Assembly (NCBI GenBank): GCA_018881555.1
Contig: JACAXG010000081.1
Span: 1,098,399 to 1,162,398, forward strand
Reading direction: 5' to 3'
Length of the DNA stretch: 64,000 nt
DNA from: Amblyornis subalaris
Taxonomy: Eukaryota > Chordata > Aves > Passeriformes > Ptilonorhynchidae
Below the pieces are notes generated by a model. That model did not search any database. It saw only the letters and a list, made by a program, of their open reading frames with translations, and had not been told where the DNA came from. The position numbers and the translations under genes were made by a program. Positions 46,701 to 60,024 of the stretch are shown here, piece by piece. The first letter of the stretch is position 1, and every line of letters begins with the position of its first letter.

Positions 46701-49700
46701 GCAGGGACACGGGTGGGCACCATCCTGCCCGCAGACCTCAAAGTGATTCCTGGAATCAGCGGTGCTGAGGCTGTCAGTACGTGTGGCTGGGGGTGTGTGT
46801 TTGCCACAACACAGGTCTGAGGTGTTGAGGTGTTGCGGGTTTCTGTGTCAAGTTTGTGCAACTGTTACATCGCCTCTGCTCTGGTATTCAAGACACGGAC
46901 TTCAAGGATCTTCACAGCGGGTGGAGAGGATTTTATAATGAGCCCCGTGAGGCTTTGCTGATCGGAAGAGCATTGTTGTATGGAATTGCTTCCTGGTGTT
47001 GATGGGCTCTGTCTTTCTTGCCTTATGCTTTTTGACAAATATGTATTTTTGTACAGTACATCTTGTTGCCCTTCGGGGAATATTTTGTCTGTGGCTATTG
47101 AATTATGGACTGGAAATCTGCAAATGTTCTTGGAGACTGAGGAATTGGCACAACAAGAGACTCTTGGGTTCCTTTGAACAACAGAACCTGACATGCAAAT
47201 GATGTTTTAATTGGGTGAGATGATGTTACAGTGCTTCTGCCTGAAAGGTTATTTGCTGCCAGAGCCCAGCCTGGCTTGCCCTGACTGTGACATTTTAGAG
47301 ATGTCAGGGTTTTTGTGGTTTGTATTGACTGTCTTGCTTAGAAAACGAGCAAACTGATACCCGCGGGTTTGTCAGGCTGTGTTGCTGCTTCTCATCAGGT
47401 CCTGCAGAGTAATCTGTTCTTTTTCTAGAAGTGTCTCTGTTCAGATACACTGCCTAGCACTGCTGCAGTAATTTTGGAGACTCTGGGAAAGTCTGGACAA
47501 GCAGAAGTGATTTCCATAGTGAGGACAAATAGGATTTTTCTGTAGAGCTAGTTTTATTTTTTTGTTAATACTCTGAAATGTGCTTGCCTTGGCAGAATGC
47601 CTGGGAAATTACTTTCCCAAAGCAGGGTTTAGGGTAGAATGATTGATGCCAATATGAATCCTTTTGGTCAAGGAGATTGTGAAATGCATCTTCCCCAAAA
47701 TATGTGTTTTGGGGTGACGTTCACCGGAGCCCTGCTTGATTGCAGGAAGGGGTCAGAGCAGAACTGACTTGAGATGTATCTTAGTTTCAGAACGACTTCT
47801 TGAAATGCTCTAATGTTCACTGTTTCAGTCATAGTGTCTGGAAAATGTCTGTGTTCTCCAAGGCTTAGCCAAGAGCTTGTGAACATCTGGGATCACTTTG
47901 GTCAAGTCTTTCCATTTGGCTTTGCAAAGGGCTCTGAAATGCATGCGTGTGTTGGGGTGCTTCCCTGGGGACCTCGTGGACAGGTTCTGCTTGAAGTTTT
48001 GAGTTTTGGGGAATCTGTAGGGAATCCTGGCTATGGAGGAAGTGGCAGGATGAAAGCACAAGCCAGAAACGTGAGCATTTGTTATGGTGCTGGGTCAAGC
48101 CAGAACCCATCCCTGGGGCTCGGTGGTAGCCACAGCCCAGTAGCCTCCATGCTAACCAGAGTTGTTGCCATCATGCTGCATTGCCTGATTTGCCCTGGTC
48201 TGGGAACTGGAATTTGGAGTAGCAAAAACCAGAACATGCATGTTCAACCCTTAACAGAGATGTGGAGTGGAGACAGGGAATGGTTCTGGTGATTTGAAAG
48301 GGCAGATGAGCCGATAGGGAAGTGTTTCTTTGATGGGCTGTTAAGACAGACTTTACTGTGAAACACATGCCTATCTCATTAGGACAGGCTTTGTCCAGCC
48401 TTTCCTGGCAGAGATTATGTGAGATGGCTTCAAAATAAACAATGCTTTGTGCAGTTACCTTTCTGATGGGAACATAAGATCAAATCCTTATGCTGCCTAA
48501 CTTGCGACAAACATTTTTTAGTGCAACTCTTGATTTGATCATAATGCAATCTGTGATATTTCTGAAAATGCCCAAATCAGCTTTTCCCCTTTAATTTGAT
48601 TCTGCTAGAGATGTTGGCCCTTGGATGCTGTTAACCTCATGAGAGCTGATTGTCAGAGACCCACATCTCTGAAGATATCTGTGGGCTCTCATGTCTGTGG
48701 GCTAGGCCTTGTGTTGTGGAACTTGGGGACATCGAGATCTCTGGAAAAGGGTTGTTGGTGAGCATGAACTTGTGGAGCCCACTGAGCTCCTGGCAGCTGG
48801 CTGTGTCAGGAAGCAGTAACTGTTGGCTCGCTGTGAGCTCTGTGGCTCGCCCTGTACCCCCAAGACGGTGCCAAAGGCATGAGGATGTTATGAAAGGTGC
48901 TAATGCTTTGCTCAAGCGTTTTGTTTTCCGGGGGCTGGGGCAGAAATCCAAATGGTCAGAGCACACTGTGAGTCTTGGCAGGATCACACTGACACGGTCA
49001 CTGCTCGTTTCCCTGCTGAAACGGCAGGGGAATCTCTGTTCTCCAGACAGCTATTGCTGTGTGAATGTGGCCAAATAGTAAGGAAACAGCATTCCCGTCT
49101 AGTTCCCTGAGACTGCATTATACTAGTTTGTGTGGCAAAGTGATTCTGCTGTTCTCTGGAGGTTTTCTAACGGAGTCGTGTGCAATCCCCTCTGTTTTCT
49201 TGCTCCGTGGCTGAAGTGGAGCTGCAGCAGACACAGCAATCTGCTCGATCCGTCTCGCTGCGCATGTTCCTGGCCCTGCTGAATCATCGGAACTTGTGCC
49301 TGGGCACAATTGCTCTCTGTCAGCTGCATCCTGGGATCAGAGCCGCATGGCTGGTGCCCAGGATATTTTGCTAATATGGCTACAAAGCCAAGTAGCACTT
49401 TTCTGGGAGTCCAAGTGTAAACATAACAAAACTTACAGGCTGATGGATTTATTTTTTTTTCCTGGTTAGCCCATGGGATCTAAAATATGTCGCTGTGAAG
49501 AGGAAAAGGCTTGCTACTGATTTTGTGGGCATTTTCCTGGATCTGGGAGCACTGGCAACCTAGCAATAAAACTTAGGAGCCTGCTGGATATTTGGCTCCA
49601 GACGGCAGGCTGCATGTGTGTGTGTGATCCTGAGTGACTCATCAGCCCACTGCTGCTTTTCTCTCCCCATTTCTTTTCTGGGGAGCTGACTGCCCCATCC

Positions 49701-52700
49701 AAAGCAGAGGTGGCACTTGCTGGTGTCCCAGTGGCCCTGAGACTTTGGGAAAGTCTAAGCTGGGTCCTGGTGTGCGCAGCACTGCCAAGCTGTGGCCTCA
49801 CTGACTGCCAGCCGCGCTCCCGTTCACAGCCACAACTTGTTCCACTCACCACTTTCCTTTTCAATGCTGCTCTGAGTCTGTAACACCCTGTGCCCACTGT
49901 TTGCCTTGGGAAGTGGTGTTGCTGTTTCTGTGAGCTCCTCCCTCATCAGCCCTGTTCTATAATTACTGATGTTCCTGAAACCAGATCCTTCCATGTGGCC
50001 TGCTCAGGTTTGGGAGGACAAGGGGTCCCTAAACAAACCGACTGCCCTGGAGTACAGCCAAGAGGACTTCAGCAGTTTGGGAAAGCATCATCTTACAGTG
50101 GTTCAGTGAGTTCTGAGCCTCTGTCACCTTTGGGATGGTAAAGGAAGGGGGGAATATATCCCAGACAGCTTCTCTGGCGTGTGTGTGCCAGGTTTGCAGC
50201 ATGATCTCAAAGCATTGCCACAGCTTCACAGCCACCTCTGCTGTGGTGATCTCTCTCCTTGCCAGACTTAATGATCTTCTCAAATAGCAGCACTTCTGTG
50301 CTGTTTCCAGTGCTGAGAAGCCCCAGTGGTGTCACCTTTCCAGTACCTGCTTGTTTCCTGGCTGCTGTACTTGTTCAGACCCACGTGCCCCTCCTGGCCA
50401 TGGGTGCTCTGGGCTGTCCTGAGTTGACAGCAAAACATAAATACTGGTCAGCAGTTGCCAGAATGAGATGTGCCACTTTATTTGCTGCAAGTCATCCTGG
50501 AAATGCCTTGTACAGGAATGTATAACAGGAGAAGATGGTCACGAGCAGTGCAGGGAGCTGACCTGGAGCTGGGCAGGCCAGACTTGCGAGCGTGACTGCG
50601 AACAGGTGTCCAAATCTGTAATACAAGAATAAACAATGACACTTGGCACTTCCAAAACATGCTGTCTCCATGAGCTAACGCAGCCAGGGAAGGATCAGGA
50701 CCAAAGCACTGTAAAAGTCCTGGGTTTGTTTCTTTGTGGTGAGTTTTGGTTTTGGTTGGGTTTTTTTTGATGATGAAGGAAATGGAGGAATGGGACTTGA
50801 CCAGATTTGCTGAAGGTTATGGAGCAGCACTTCAAATAGGAGCTAACAACTGCACAGCTCTTGCCTGCCTGCCCTGCTGCTGCCCTTCCGCCAACGTCAG
50901 CCACAGAGCCTAATGAGGGCAGGGAGTCCCTCTGCTGGGAAGCTGTAGAGGGATGATTCCTCTGTCTTCCAGTATCTGCCCTCTAAAGATTTTGGAGCAC
51001 ATCTCGTGTGCTGGGAGCTGCTGGAGCCAGGGACGGCTGCAACTCCTGGAGAACGAGCAGCCTGGCAGACCCTGGTTTGCATATGGCTGAGTTCAGTGCC
51101 CAAAGTCTGATTTTTTTCTGTCTGCAATACCTCTTGCACTCTGAACAAACTCAGCAGCAAGTTCCTTTTGGAGCAAAATGCCATGACCTGGTTTTGGGGA
51201 CAGCGTCAATCATGGTACAAAAAGAGAAGAATCCAGTGTGTTTCGTAACCTCTTTAACAAGTTGGGGTTTTTTCCCCCCTCGGTGCCCAGGAAGTGGATG
51301 AGTTAAAACACGCAGTAGATATGTGATTCATTTTGGCAAGCCTTGCTGCTCAAGGCAGTCGAGAGAATCTCCTGCACCCTGTGTCACATGTCCCTGAGTA
51401 ATTAGCAGCAGCATGGTAATGGCAGCTCTGGCAGCACCCTGCTGCTCAGTGAGCCCAGCTCGAGCTTTGGGGAAGCGCAGGTGGTCCTCATTGAGCAGCC
51501 TTGGAGAGAGAATCACAGGACTGGACTCTGGGGCATGGTACAACATCTGAGCAAAGGCTTCAGGGGAAGAATCTGGCCCAGAATGTCCGTCCTGGTCAGT
51601 GCTATGTGGGAGGGCTCTTCCTTGCTAGCTCTAGTAGTTTATTTTTGTGTGTAGCCTGCCTTGCGGCCAAGAGTTTGAGTAAGAGAGGAAGCACTCAGCT
51701 AGTAAGTTCTGCTGAGATCTTATTGGCTAATGTGGAGGTATGCTGATCTTCCAGGAGTAAACACAAGCATGTTCTCAGTGTTTGTCTCTCCTGTTTTGTA
51801 CACTTAGTTACCTTTCCTGTATTGCAGCATCTGCTTAGCTCTTATTTGGCTTTTATTAGTCGTAGCTGACGTGTAGGAGGAGGAACAGAAACTGGTACTT
51901 GATCAGCAGATCTTGGAAGCAGTGACACAACCTCAGGGAAGTCTGCAAAAGGTGGTCAACCAGCAGCAATCACATCCCCTTTATGGATTCAGGTCAGTTT
52001 TTGATTGCGGATTCAAAATGTGCTGCATGTCACAGTGCTGCCCTACGGAGGGCTGAGTTCTCATCTCACTGCTTCTGTCTCTTTTGGCTGTGAATTTGGC
52101 AAATATTCTTGTCCAGAGGAATAAAAACACAAGCCAGAAGTGCTCTCGTGGTATATTGGTTTCCTTGTGCAGTTCCTGATGACCTCTTTTACAGTAACTT
52201 GAACAACTACTTGATCAACTCTGTGACTTGACCCTTAGGGGCTTTTGTCCTTTCTTTGGTGCTTTGCTTTGCCTGGAAACTCTGAGCTTGGCTCCAGGGT
52301 CTACATGCTCATCATTGGTGGGGAGCTGCCAGGCCACAGGGGCACAAGCTGTTGGTTGATGAACTAGAGGCTTGGATCTTGGTCAGCTCTGGAAAAGTAC
52401 TGCCTTCTTGCAGGGAATCCACACTGAAGATTTACTTGCTTTTAACTTTTATTCTTGTTTTTTTCCTCTTCTTGTTGTGCCACGTCTCTCTTCCCATTCC
52501 TACCGATGGTTTAGCTTGGCGTAGATGCCAGCTTCTAGGAAAGACAAACCTGTTGCCCGAGCTGTTTGCAGCCAGCAGGCATCAGCCCAAGCCCAGAGCC
52601 AGCAAACAAACCCTCCCTGCGCCGGCTGCAGAGGAAGCTGCTGGCTCAGCCAGGGTTACCAAAGCTCCTTGGAACAGGGATTGAGGCAAGGGCAGAGCAA

Positions 52701-55700
52701 GTCATGAGATGCTTGCCCTCTTGCTCATTCCCATCCTATGGGAAGAGGAAGGGAAACAGCTTTGCTAGATTGTCTGGATATGCTTAGGAAGAAATTCACA
52801 GTCTCCATCCTTGTTTCCACCAGTGTCCTGTGACAGCTGCCGAACGGAAAAAAGGGGTGGGTGTCTACACCAGGCAGAAATTTCTGCCTTTCTTCCTGCA
52901 GCTTGAAGTTCGTGTGCTGTGCTGTGGCAGGGGACTCAGCCAAGGAGAGGAGACCAAGTTATCCTTGCTCCTGCTCTGCCAACTTGGCCACTGGATGTGG
53001 AGGCACCAAATGGCTGGAGAGGTCCCAGGGTGGAGATGGGCCCTTTGGCCATCCTTTATCGTCCCCAGTGCTGTCCCACAAAAATTCTGGGCTGCGGTGC
53101 TGGCAGGGCAGGTCCCTCCTTGTGCTCAGTTTGGACAAACCTCTGGAGAGCTCCAGATTCCTGGGAACCCCCCATTCCAAATGCAGGGCTTGCAGGGGCA
53201 CAGAGGGGAGCATGTGAATCCTTGGCAAATCTCTGCAGTCCCTGCCTGCTGCCANCCTGCTAAACCTGGCCCGGGGGTGAGGGTGGGGTCCCTCTCCTGC
53301 CGGGGCTCTGCCCAGAAGGGATACACAGGCATAGTCTGTGCCCAGCCCTTTGTCTGGGCAGCGGCTGCCTTGGCCCTTCATNTGCCAAAGGCAGGAGGTG
53401 CAGCCTCCCGTGCGAGATCAGTCCTCTTTTCCAGTGCTCTCCCTTTATCCTAGTTGTTTAGAAAACAGGGAAAGGGCTAAGGGAGAGGCAGGTGTGGAAG
53501 GAGCTCCCACAGCTCCCCTCTGCCCAGGCCCCTGAACTCTTGGCCTACAAGGAGATATTCAAACAATACATTCAGAGCCTTCTGGTAAAAGCTTTTCTTT
53601 CTCTGGCTCTCCAGCCACTCTCAAAGGGTGGGATTCACATCCACATCCTTTCTGTAATGCCTGCATGCACATGAGCAGCCGTAGCTGGAGCCCCGTGGTG
53701 CTGTCTGTGCACATCTCATCCTCTACTTTCCCCCTCCTCACACCCATCCAAGACCTACTCCAAGCACAGTTTTGGAGTTGCTTTGTTGGGTTTTGGGGAG
53801 CCAGCTGCGTGCCAAAAACTCGCTGTGGCCCTGGGAGCACATGGCCCTGAGTAGACCTGGCAGGCGGGGGACAGCATGACAGGGATGTGCCTGTGTTATT
53901 CCAACGTGTCCCATGAGGCATCTGGGGCAAAGCAGAGAGCTCTGCCTGCATTGGGTTTAAAGCAAGGGGCTTGTTCTGGATGCCAGGGACAAAGGGAATC
54001 TAATGAGCTGCTCGTTAAGCTGCTGCAGGATGGATTTTCCACTGTAGACAAGCTTCTGCCACAAGCTTCTCCCACTAACTGCTCTTCCAGGCAAAAGCAT
54101 TTCCCTGACGTTTGTGTGATCATTTATATATAACCTCGAAAACGATGGAGTTCATCACCCTCCATCTCCAATGAATGGGTTTTCCTGCCTGTCTGCCATG
54201 TCCCNCTGCATGGGATGTGTGAGCGGAGGCCAAGGATAACACAGCCCTTCAATGGTCCCTCAGTGCTCGTGTGGGAGCACGGGAAGGGAGCACCCCTCTG
54301 CCTGCTCCTGCNGCCAAGGAGCACAGGGCAGTGTGCTCGCTGTTGCCACTAAAGTGCCTCTCCTGAAAACAAAGCCACCTGTCCTGCAGTCTGAATTCCC
54401 AGCGTGGAGGAAAACACAAAGCCCTCTTGGCCACGGGAGACCCAGGGGTAACTTATGTCCTGGCTTTGTGATATGTTTGTATTCACCCTCCCACCTGCAG
54501 GTTTTGTTCTCTCCCTGAGCTGCTTCCTTGATCTTGCAGGGAGCTCTGACCTTGACAGCTTTCCAGCAATCCAAGTGGCTGGCTACAGCTCAAGGTTGAA
54601 GTGCCAGTTGTGAGGGTCTGCTGCAGGAGAGTAAATGAGCCCAGGGAATCTTGGGCCACGGCTGCCCTCCCCCAGCAAGCCCTGGGCTGTGCTGTGGGCT
54701 TGGGCATGCGGCACAGACCATCCCAGAGCTTGGGGTCGCCCTTATATGAGGCCCCTGCAAGATCCTGCATTGGTTTAATTTGGGTCTGCAAACTGAGGCT
54801 TTCTTGGTGGAACCTGGATTTCAGTGGCTTTCCTGATGGATATTTCTGCACTTAAAAATAGCTCATATAAGGAAGTGGATGGAATTTTACATAAGCTGGG
54901 CTTGAGATATTAACTACTCAAGCAAAAGTCCATTTAGGAGTCAAGATCTGGCCTAGTTCGGAGGGAGATGGGAAGAGCTCTGCAATAGCCATGGTACTGG
55001 TGTTGTTGCATCGTTTGGATGGCTGGAGCTTTTTATGGGCTCCTTGGGATGGAGTAAGGCAAACAAGGAGCGGAAGCGCGTGGGGGAGGATGGGGCCGTT
55101 CCTCCCACAGGAAACCCGGGATTAAGACACTGGTTGGATTGTGTGGCCGTTGGGATCGCACTGCTGGACCCCGTGGCTGAGTACGGCCCGGCAGCTGCGC
55201 AGAGCAACAGCAACACGTTCAACCCTGCTCTTGGCAGAGGAGTTGAGTGAAAACAAACACAAAGGCTGTAACTGGCAGCGCTGTGACGGGAAGGAGCGCG
55301 AGCGCGGGGCCGACAGGAAGCCATCAGTCTCGCAGATGGCTTGCACGGGCCAGGGGCTTTTAGCCACTGCCTGCTGCTGCACTGAGCTCTGCTCCCACAG
55401 TGTCTTCCACCCACGGGCACAGAGCACACTGATCAGCTGCTGCTCCTGATCCAAGTTCTGNCATGGATGGCTGGGGAGAGATGGTGAAGTCAGCTGTACC
55501 TTGATCCTTCTGGAGGTGTTGGCTCTGTCAGACCCTGGCCTTGGCTGGCACCATGACATCCCAGGGCACGGGCGGCTCTGGGGGGTGTTGTCTGGGGTGG
55601 TGTTTCTGCTATGGGACTTGCAGGCTGGGGATCCCAGGTCCCTGGGTGGCATCTGAGCTGCTTTGTGGTCTGGGTTCTGTCTGCTGGGCTTTAAATACAA

Positions 55701-55899
55701 TTCTGTGAACTTTTGCTTCCTTGAGTCCTACAGAATGTTTATTCTGGTGTGCAAAGGGATCTTTAAACGGCCCCAGCTCTGCATGTCTCACTGGCTAAGG
55801 AGCAAGCACAGAGCAAGACTGGTGTGGTTGGTGACACACTGTCCTGCTGCTGAGCTGCTCCATGCAGGCACTCAGTGGCCTCTCTCCCGTGTCCTGCAG
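43701..55899 (+). other. PPARD: PPARD 5' intron region
   Basis: About 12 kb with no protein-coding exon I can recognise. Open frames are short and lack domain signatures. Human PPARD has several untranslated first exons, and some may lie here, but none can be fixed without transcript data. A nuclear-receptor half-site cluster (AGGTGA, then AAGGCAAAGGTGA) is at 45851-45872, and a short CAG run is near 44565-44583. Confidence 0.6.
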
Positions 55900-55998
55900 G
55901 GTAGCAGGAACAGCCTGGTGGGGTCCATCTCGGATAGATGCGGATGATGCCAGAGCTATGACAGGGATTGCAGTCTTGGCACTGAGGGGTGATCAATT

Positions 55999-58900
55999 AT
56001 GGAACAACTACAGGAGGAAGTACCTGAGGTCAAGGAAGAGGAAGAGGAAGAGGCAGTGATGGTGGCAAGTGGAGCCTCAGACTCAACTGGAGGACCAGAC
56101 AGCTCGCTGCCTTCGAGCAGCTACACAGGTGAGTGGAGCCACAGGACATTATCCTGTGGAGCATCCAGACACCCACAGCCCCCAGGCAGAGTGCTCAGCA
56201 GCAGGGGCAGAGGACCTGCCCCTGAACGGAGTTCAGCTGGTTTTAATCTGTTCCCTTCGTGAAATAATTCACCAAGAGCCAAGTTATGGAGAGGCTTATT
56301 TCTTCCTCTGCAGTCACTGCACAGCCATTGGCAACGGGTTGCAGAGTGGAAATTAAAAGGACAGGCAGGTGACTTTGTGCTTCAGAGCAAAGGCCCTCCC
56401 AAAGTGCTTGGAAATGCTTCCCTGGACACTTCTTGAAGTCCTCAGTGCAAAGTGATTGTAGGAGCNGGGAGAGAAGGTTTGTGGATGCTGAGGAGGCTCC
56501 TCCAGAGCCCTTGATGTTCCAGCTGGGCAGCCCTGTGCCAGCAGCCGGCCAACCAGGGATTATAAAATCTGCTGCTGGGAGTTTTATTGCTGAACATGAG
56601 TGCCAGAGGGAAGAAATGAGCATTGGTGTGGAGTCTGAGCTGCTGGGGGCACTCTTGGCTCTTGGCATTTGTCTGCAGCCAGTGCCTGATTCCAGACCAG
56701 CGGCAGGCAGAACAGGGCTGGAGATCCCTCCTCAGCCCCACGGCTGGAGGAGCTGGCCGTGCCAGGAGCTGGGCCTGTGGCTGTGCCATGGAAGGACGTG
56801 TCCCTGTGTGTGCTTGCAGACCTGTCTCAGAGCTCCTCTCCCTCGCTGTCAGACCAGCTGCAGATGGGCTGCGAGGAGGCGGCCCTGGGAGCACTGAACG
56901 TGGAGTGCAGGGTCTGCGGAGACAAAGCCTCGGGGTTCCACTACGGCGTGCACGCCTGCGAGGGCTGCAAGGTGAGTACCCAGGGTCGACTGGGATCAGC
57001 AGTGCCAGGCAGGGGTTAGACCCCAGGGACTGGCCTCCTCACAGAAGCGGATTTGCAGCAAAACAGAGATGTGGGATCAAGTGATTGNGAAAAACTCAAC
57101 TGAACCTGTCTAGAGTGTGGTGGGTACAGGCAGGCAGCAAGTGCTGCCCTGGGAAGGTGGCTGAGACCTGTATTGCGCTGTCATGCTTTACTTTTTAAGG
57201 CTAATCCATCTGTCCCCACAGGGACCCTGAGTTTGCTTTTAAAGATGGGTTCTGTGCTGCAGATCAGCAGTGAGCTGTGTGTTTATCCCCCTGGGATGAC
57301 CGGCTGCAGCTTGGATGTTCCTCTGGAATTCTTTCCCCCGCAGCAGATCCAGCAGGGTTGCATTAGCAGCCCAGGTCCTGCCAGACATTCCTGCAGGCTG
57401 GGGTTGGCCCATGGCTTGTTCCTCCATCCCTCCCTGCAGGCTGCTGGCACAGTCACACAGCACTGGGCCAGCGGCTGCCCTCCACGCTTCCTCCTCTGCA
57501 GCCCCCTTCTCCCACTGCATGACCTCTCCTTGGGACAGAGACTCTGCTTGTGTCAGAGATACCAAGGGCTCCCCCTCCTCACCCCCCTGAACCTCCCTGA
57601 GGCTCCTGGGGATAACAAACCAGCCTGGTCCCAAACCATAGGCACTAACACTGCTGCTCCATGTCCCCCTGCTCCCTGCCTGCAGGGTTTCTTCCGCCGG
57701 ACGATCCGCATGAAGCTGGAGTACGAGAAGTGTGAGAGGAGCTGCAAGATTCAGAAGAAGAACCGAAACAAGTGCCAGTACTGCCGCTTCCAGAAATGCC
57801 TCTCGCTGGGCATGTCACACAACGGTGAGTGTCACTGCTGCCCACAGGCCTGGCCAGCTGGATGACATGGGGCCAGCTGCCCTTCTGTGAAGGGTGCCCA
57901 CAGTAGGCTGTGCTTTAGCCTGTGGCTCATCTTGTTAAGGGATCATTCAAACCCAGTGCTTCAAGCATTTGACTCTTCATCCCCTTCTTCTGTACTAGAA
58001 GGGCCTGTTCATTCCTACTGTGCAGTACAGCTGCTGGCACGTGGCTGTCCCTTATGGACTGGCCCAGAGGGAACTGGACACTCACATTGCTCTTCTGTGC
58101 TGGGAGTTCTAAACTTCAGGTGTAGGCATCTGTCCCAGCCAAGCAAAGGTGTTTATGTGGGAAGCAGGGTTTGTGTGAGAGCCCAGAGGAGTGGGAGTCC
58201 AGTGTGAGGGAAGCAGCAATGGCTGGTTCATGAAGGTGTCGGTGCTGGAGGAGCTGCAGCCTGGAGAAGCATTGTGTTTGTCTGCAGTGGCAGAACAAAC
58301 TGCTGCCTCTCTGGACACATCTCCTGGGGTCCCCCCGCTGTCCTGACCCCCAGTTTTGCCCCCCCAGCAATCCGCTTCGGGCGCATGCCAGAGGCAGAGA
58401 AGAGGAAGCTGGTGGCAGGGCTGACAGCGAGCGAGATCGGCTGCCAGAACCCACAGGTGGCTGACCTGAAAGCTTTCTCCAAGCACATCTACAACGCCTA
58501 CCTGAAGAATTTCAACATGACCAAAAAGAAGGCAAGAGGTATCCTGACCGGGAAGGCCAGCAGCACCCCAGTAAGTTCCCTCCCAGGGCAGGTGGGGTTG
58601 ACCATGACCAGCACAGGGGGCTGTTTTCTGGGAAAAACAGAAAAGGAGGCTAGGAGGCTGCACATCTCCCTGCTGCCATAGCTGTTCCACCTGCACCAGT
58701 TCCCACCTGCAGCCAGGTGGGCTCTGCATGTCCTGCCCCTTGCTGGGAAAAGTCCCATTGCTGTGCAGGCTTGTTCTGTGGTGGGTAGGTGCAGATTGCC
58801 TGGGCACTGCCAGTCCCAAAGGCANGGAACAGCACAGGGACAAGCAGACAAACGCAATTGTCCTGGGCAGAGCTGGCACCTCGAGTACCTGCAGCAGACT

Positions 58901-60024
58901 CCTAACTTGCTTTTTGTTCAAGCAGCCTTTTGTGATCCATGACATGGACACCTTGTGGCAGGCAGAGAAGGGTCTGGTGTGGAAGCAGCTGGTGAATGGC
59001 ATCCCCCCCTACAAGGAGATCGGGGTGCACGTCTTCTACCGCTGCCAGTGCACCACGGTGGAGACTGTGCGGGAGCTCACCGAGTTTGCCAAGAGCATCC
59101 CCAGCTTCATAGGCCTCTACTTGAACGACCAAGTGACTCTGCTCAAGTACGGGGTGCACGAGGCCATCTTCGCCATGCTGGCCTCCATCATGAACAAGGA
59201 TGGGCTGCTGGTGGCCAACGGGAACGGCTTCGTGACCCGCGAGTTCCTGCGTAGCCTGCGCAAGCCCTTCAGTGAGATCATGGAGCCCAAATTTGAGTTT
59301 GCTGTGAAGTTCAACGCGCTGGAGCTGGATGACAGTGACCTGTCCCTGTTTGTGGCTGCCATCATCCTGTGCGGAGGTGAGCGGGCGCCCTCGGCCATGC
59401 CAGGGTCAGGAAGAGTCCTCCCTACTTAGAGGTGGTTCAGAGGGGGCTAGGGGAGCTGAGCTGCAGCTGGCCCTGAGGTCAGCCAGGGATGTCTCAGGGG
59501 CATGAGAGAAGAACTGAATGCTTCCAAAACCAAAGCTTCTCCGTGGTGGTGATGCCTGGCAGGCTTGGACCAACAGCAAGGAATGTAGAAGTGGCATCTC
59601 CTTCTCATGTGCTGCTGTGGGATGCATTGTCCAAGGGCACGCTTCTCCCCTTTCTAGCCGATGAGGTTGGAGTCACGGTGGGTGGGTTACAGTCCCTGGC
59701 TCCCTTTCCCCAGGAGGAGCGTGTACTTTGGAGGGCTGCACCATGACCCTGCAGCTACCGTGCTTCCTCTCCACAGACCGCCCTGGCCTGATGAACGTGA
59801 AGCAGGTGGAGGAGATCCAGGACAACATCCTGCGAGCGCTGGAGTTCCACCTGCAGTCCAACCACCCGGATGCCCAGTACCTCTTCCCCAAGCTGCTGCA
59901 GAAGATGGCTGACCTGCGGCAGCTGGTGACAGAGCACGCCCAGCTGGTGCAGAAGATCAAGAAGACAGAGACAGAGACATCTCTGCACCCGCTTCTGCAG
60001 GAGATCTACAAGGACATGTACTAA
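55999..60024 (+). CDS. PPARD: PPARD, peroxisome proliferator-activated receptor delta (complete coding region)
   Basis: Ligand-activated nuclear receptor (NR1C2) that binds fatty acids, pairs with RXR and activates genes of fatty-acid oxidation. Coding exons: 55999-56128, 56820-56971, 57686-57824, 58368-58570, 58926-59376, 59777-60024; 440 residues against 441 in human. The start [16 protein letters not shown] matches the human acidic N-terminus. The DNA-binding domain begins at Cys73 ([20 protein letters not shown]), with the P-box CEGCK and second zinc module split between exons 2 and 3. A hinge follows, then the ligand-binding domain from about residue 205, ending in the AF-2 helix ([13 protein letters not shown]). 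The first coding exon probably starts at 55900, after GTGTCCTGCAG. The acceptor of the fifth coding exon has an alternative three bases earlier (58923) that would add one Gln. Confidence 0.97.

Noticed and set aside
47813..48292. 159-codon open frame in the PPARD 5' intron
   Set aside because: No domain, no plausible splice partners, and neighbouring frames are broken frequently; consistent with chance.
49408..49428. AGTCCAAGTGTAAAC shared with the CR1 fragment near 31035
   Set aside because: Only about 15 bases match and the adjacent CR1 consensus is absent here, so a second CR1 copy cannot be supported.
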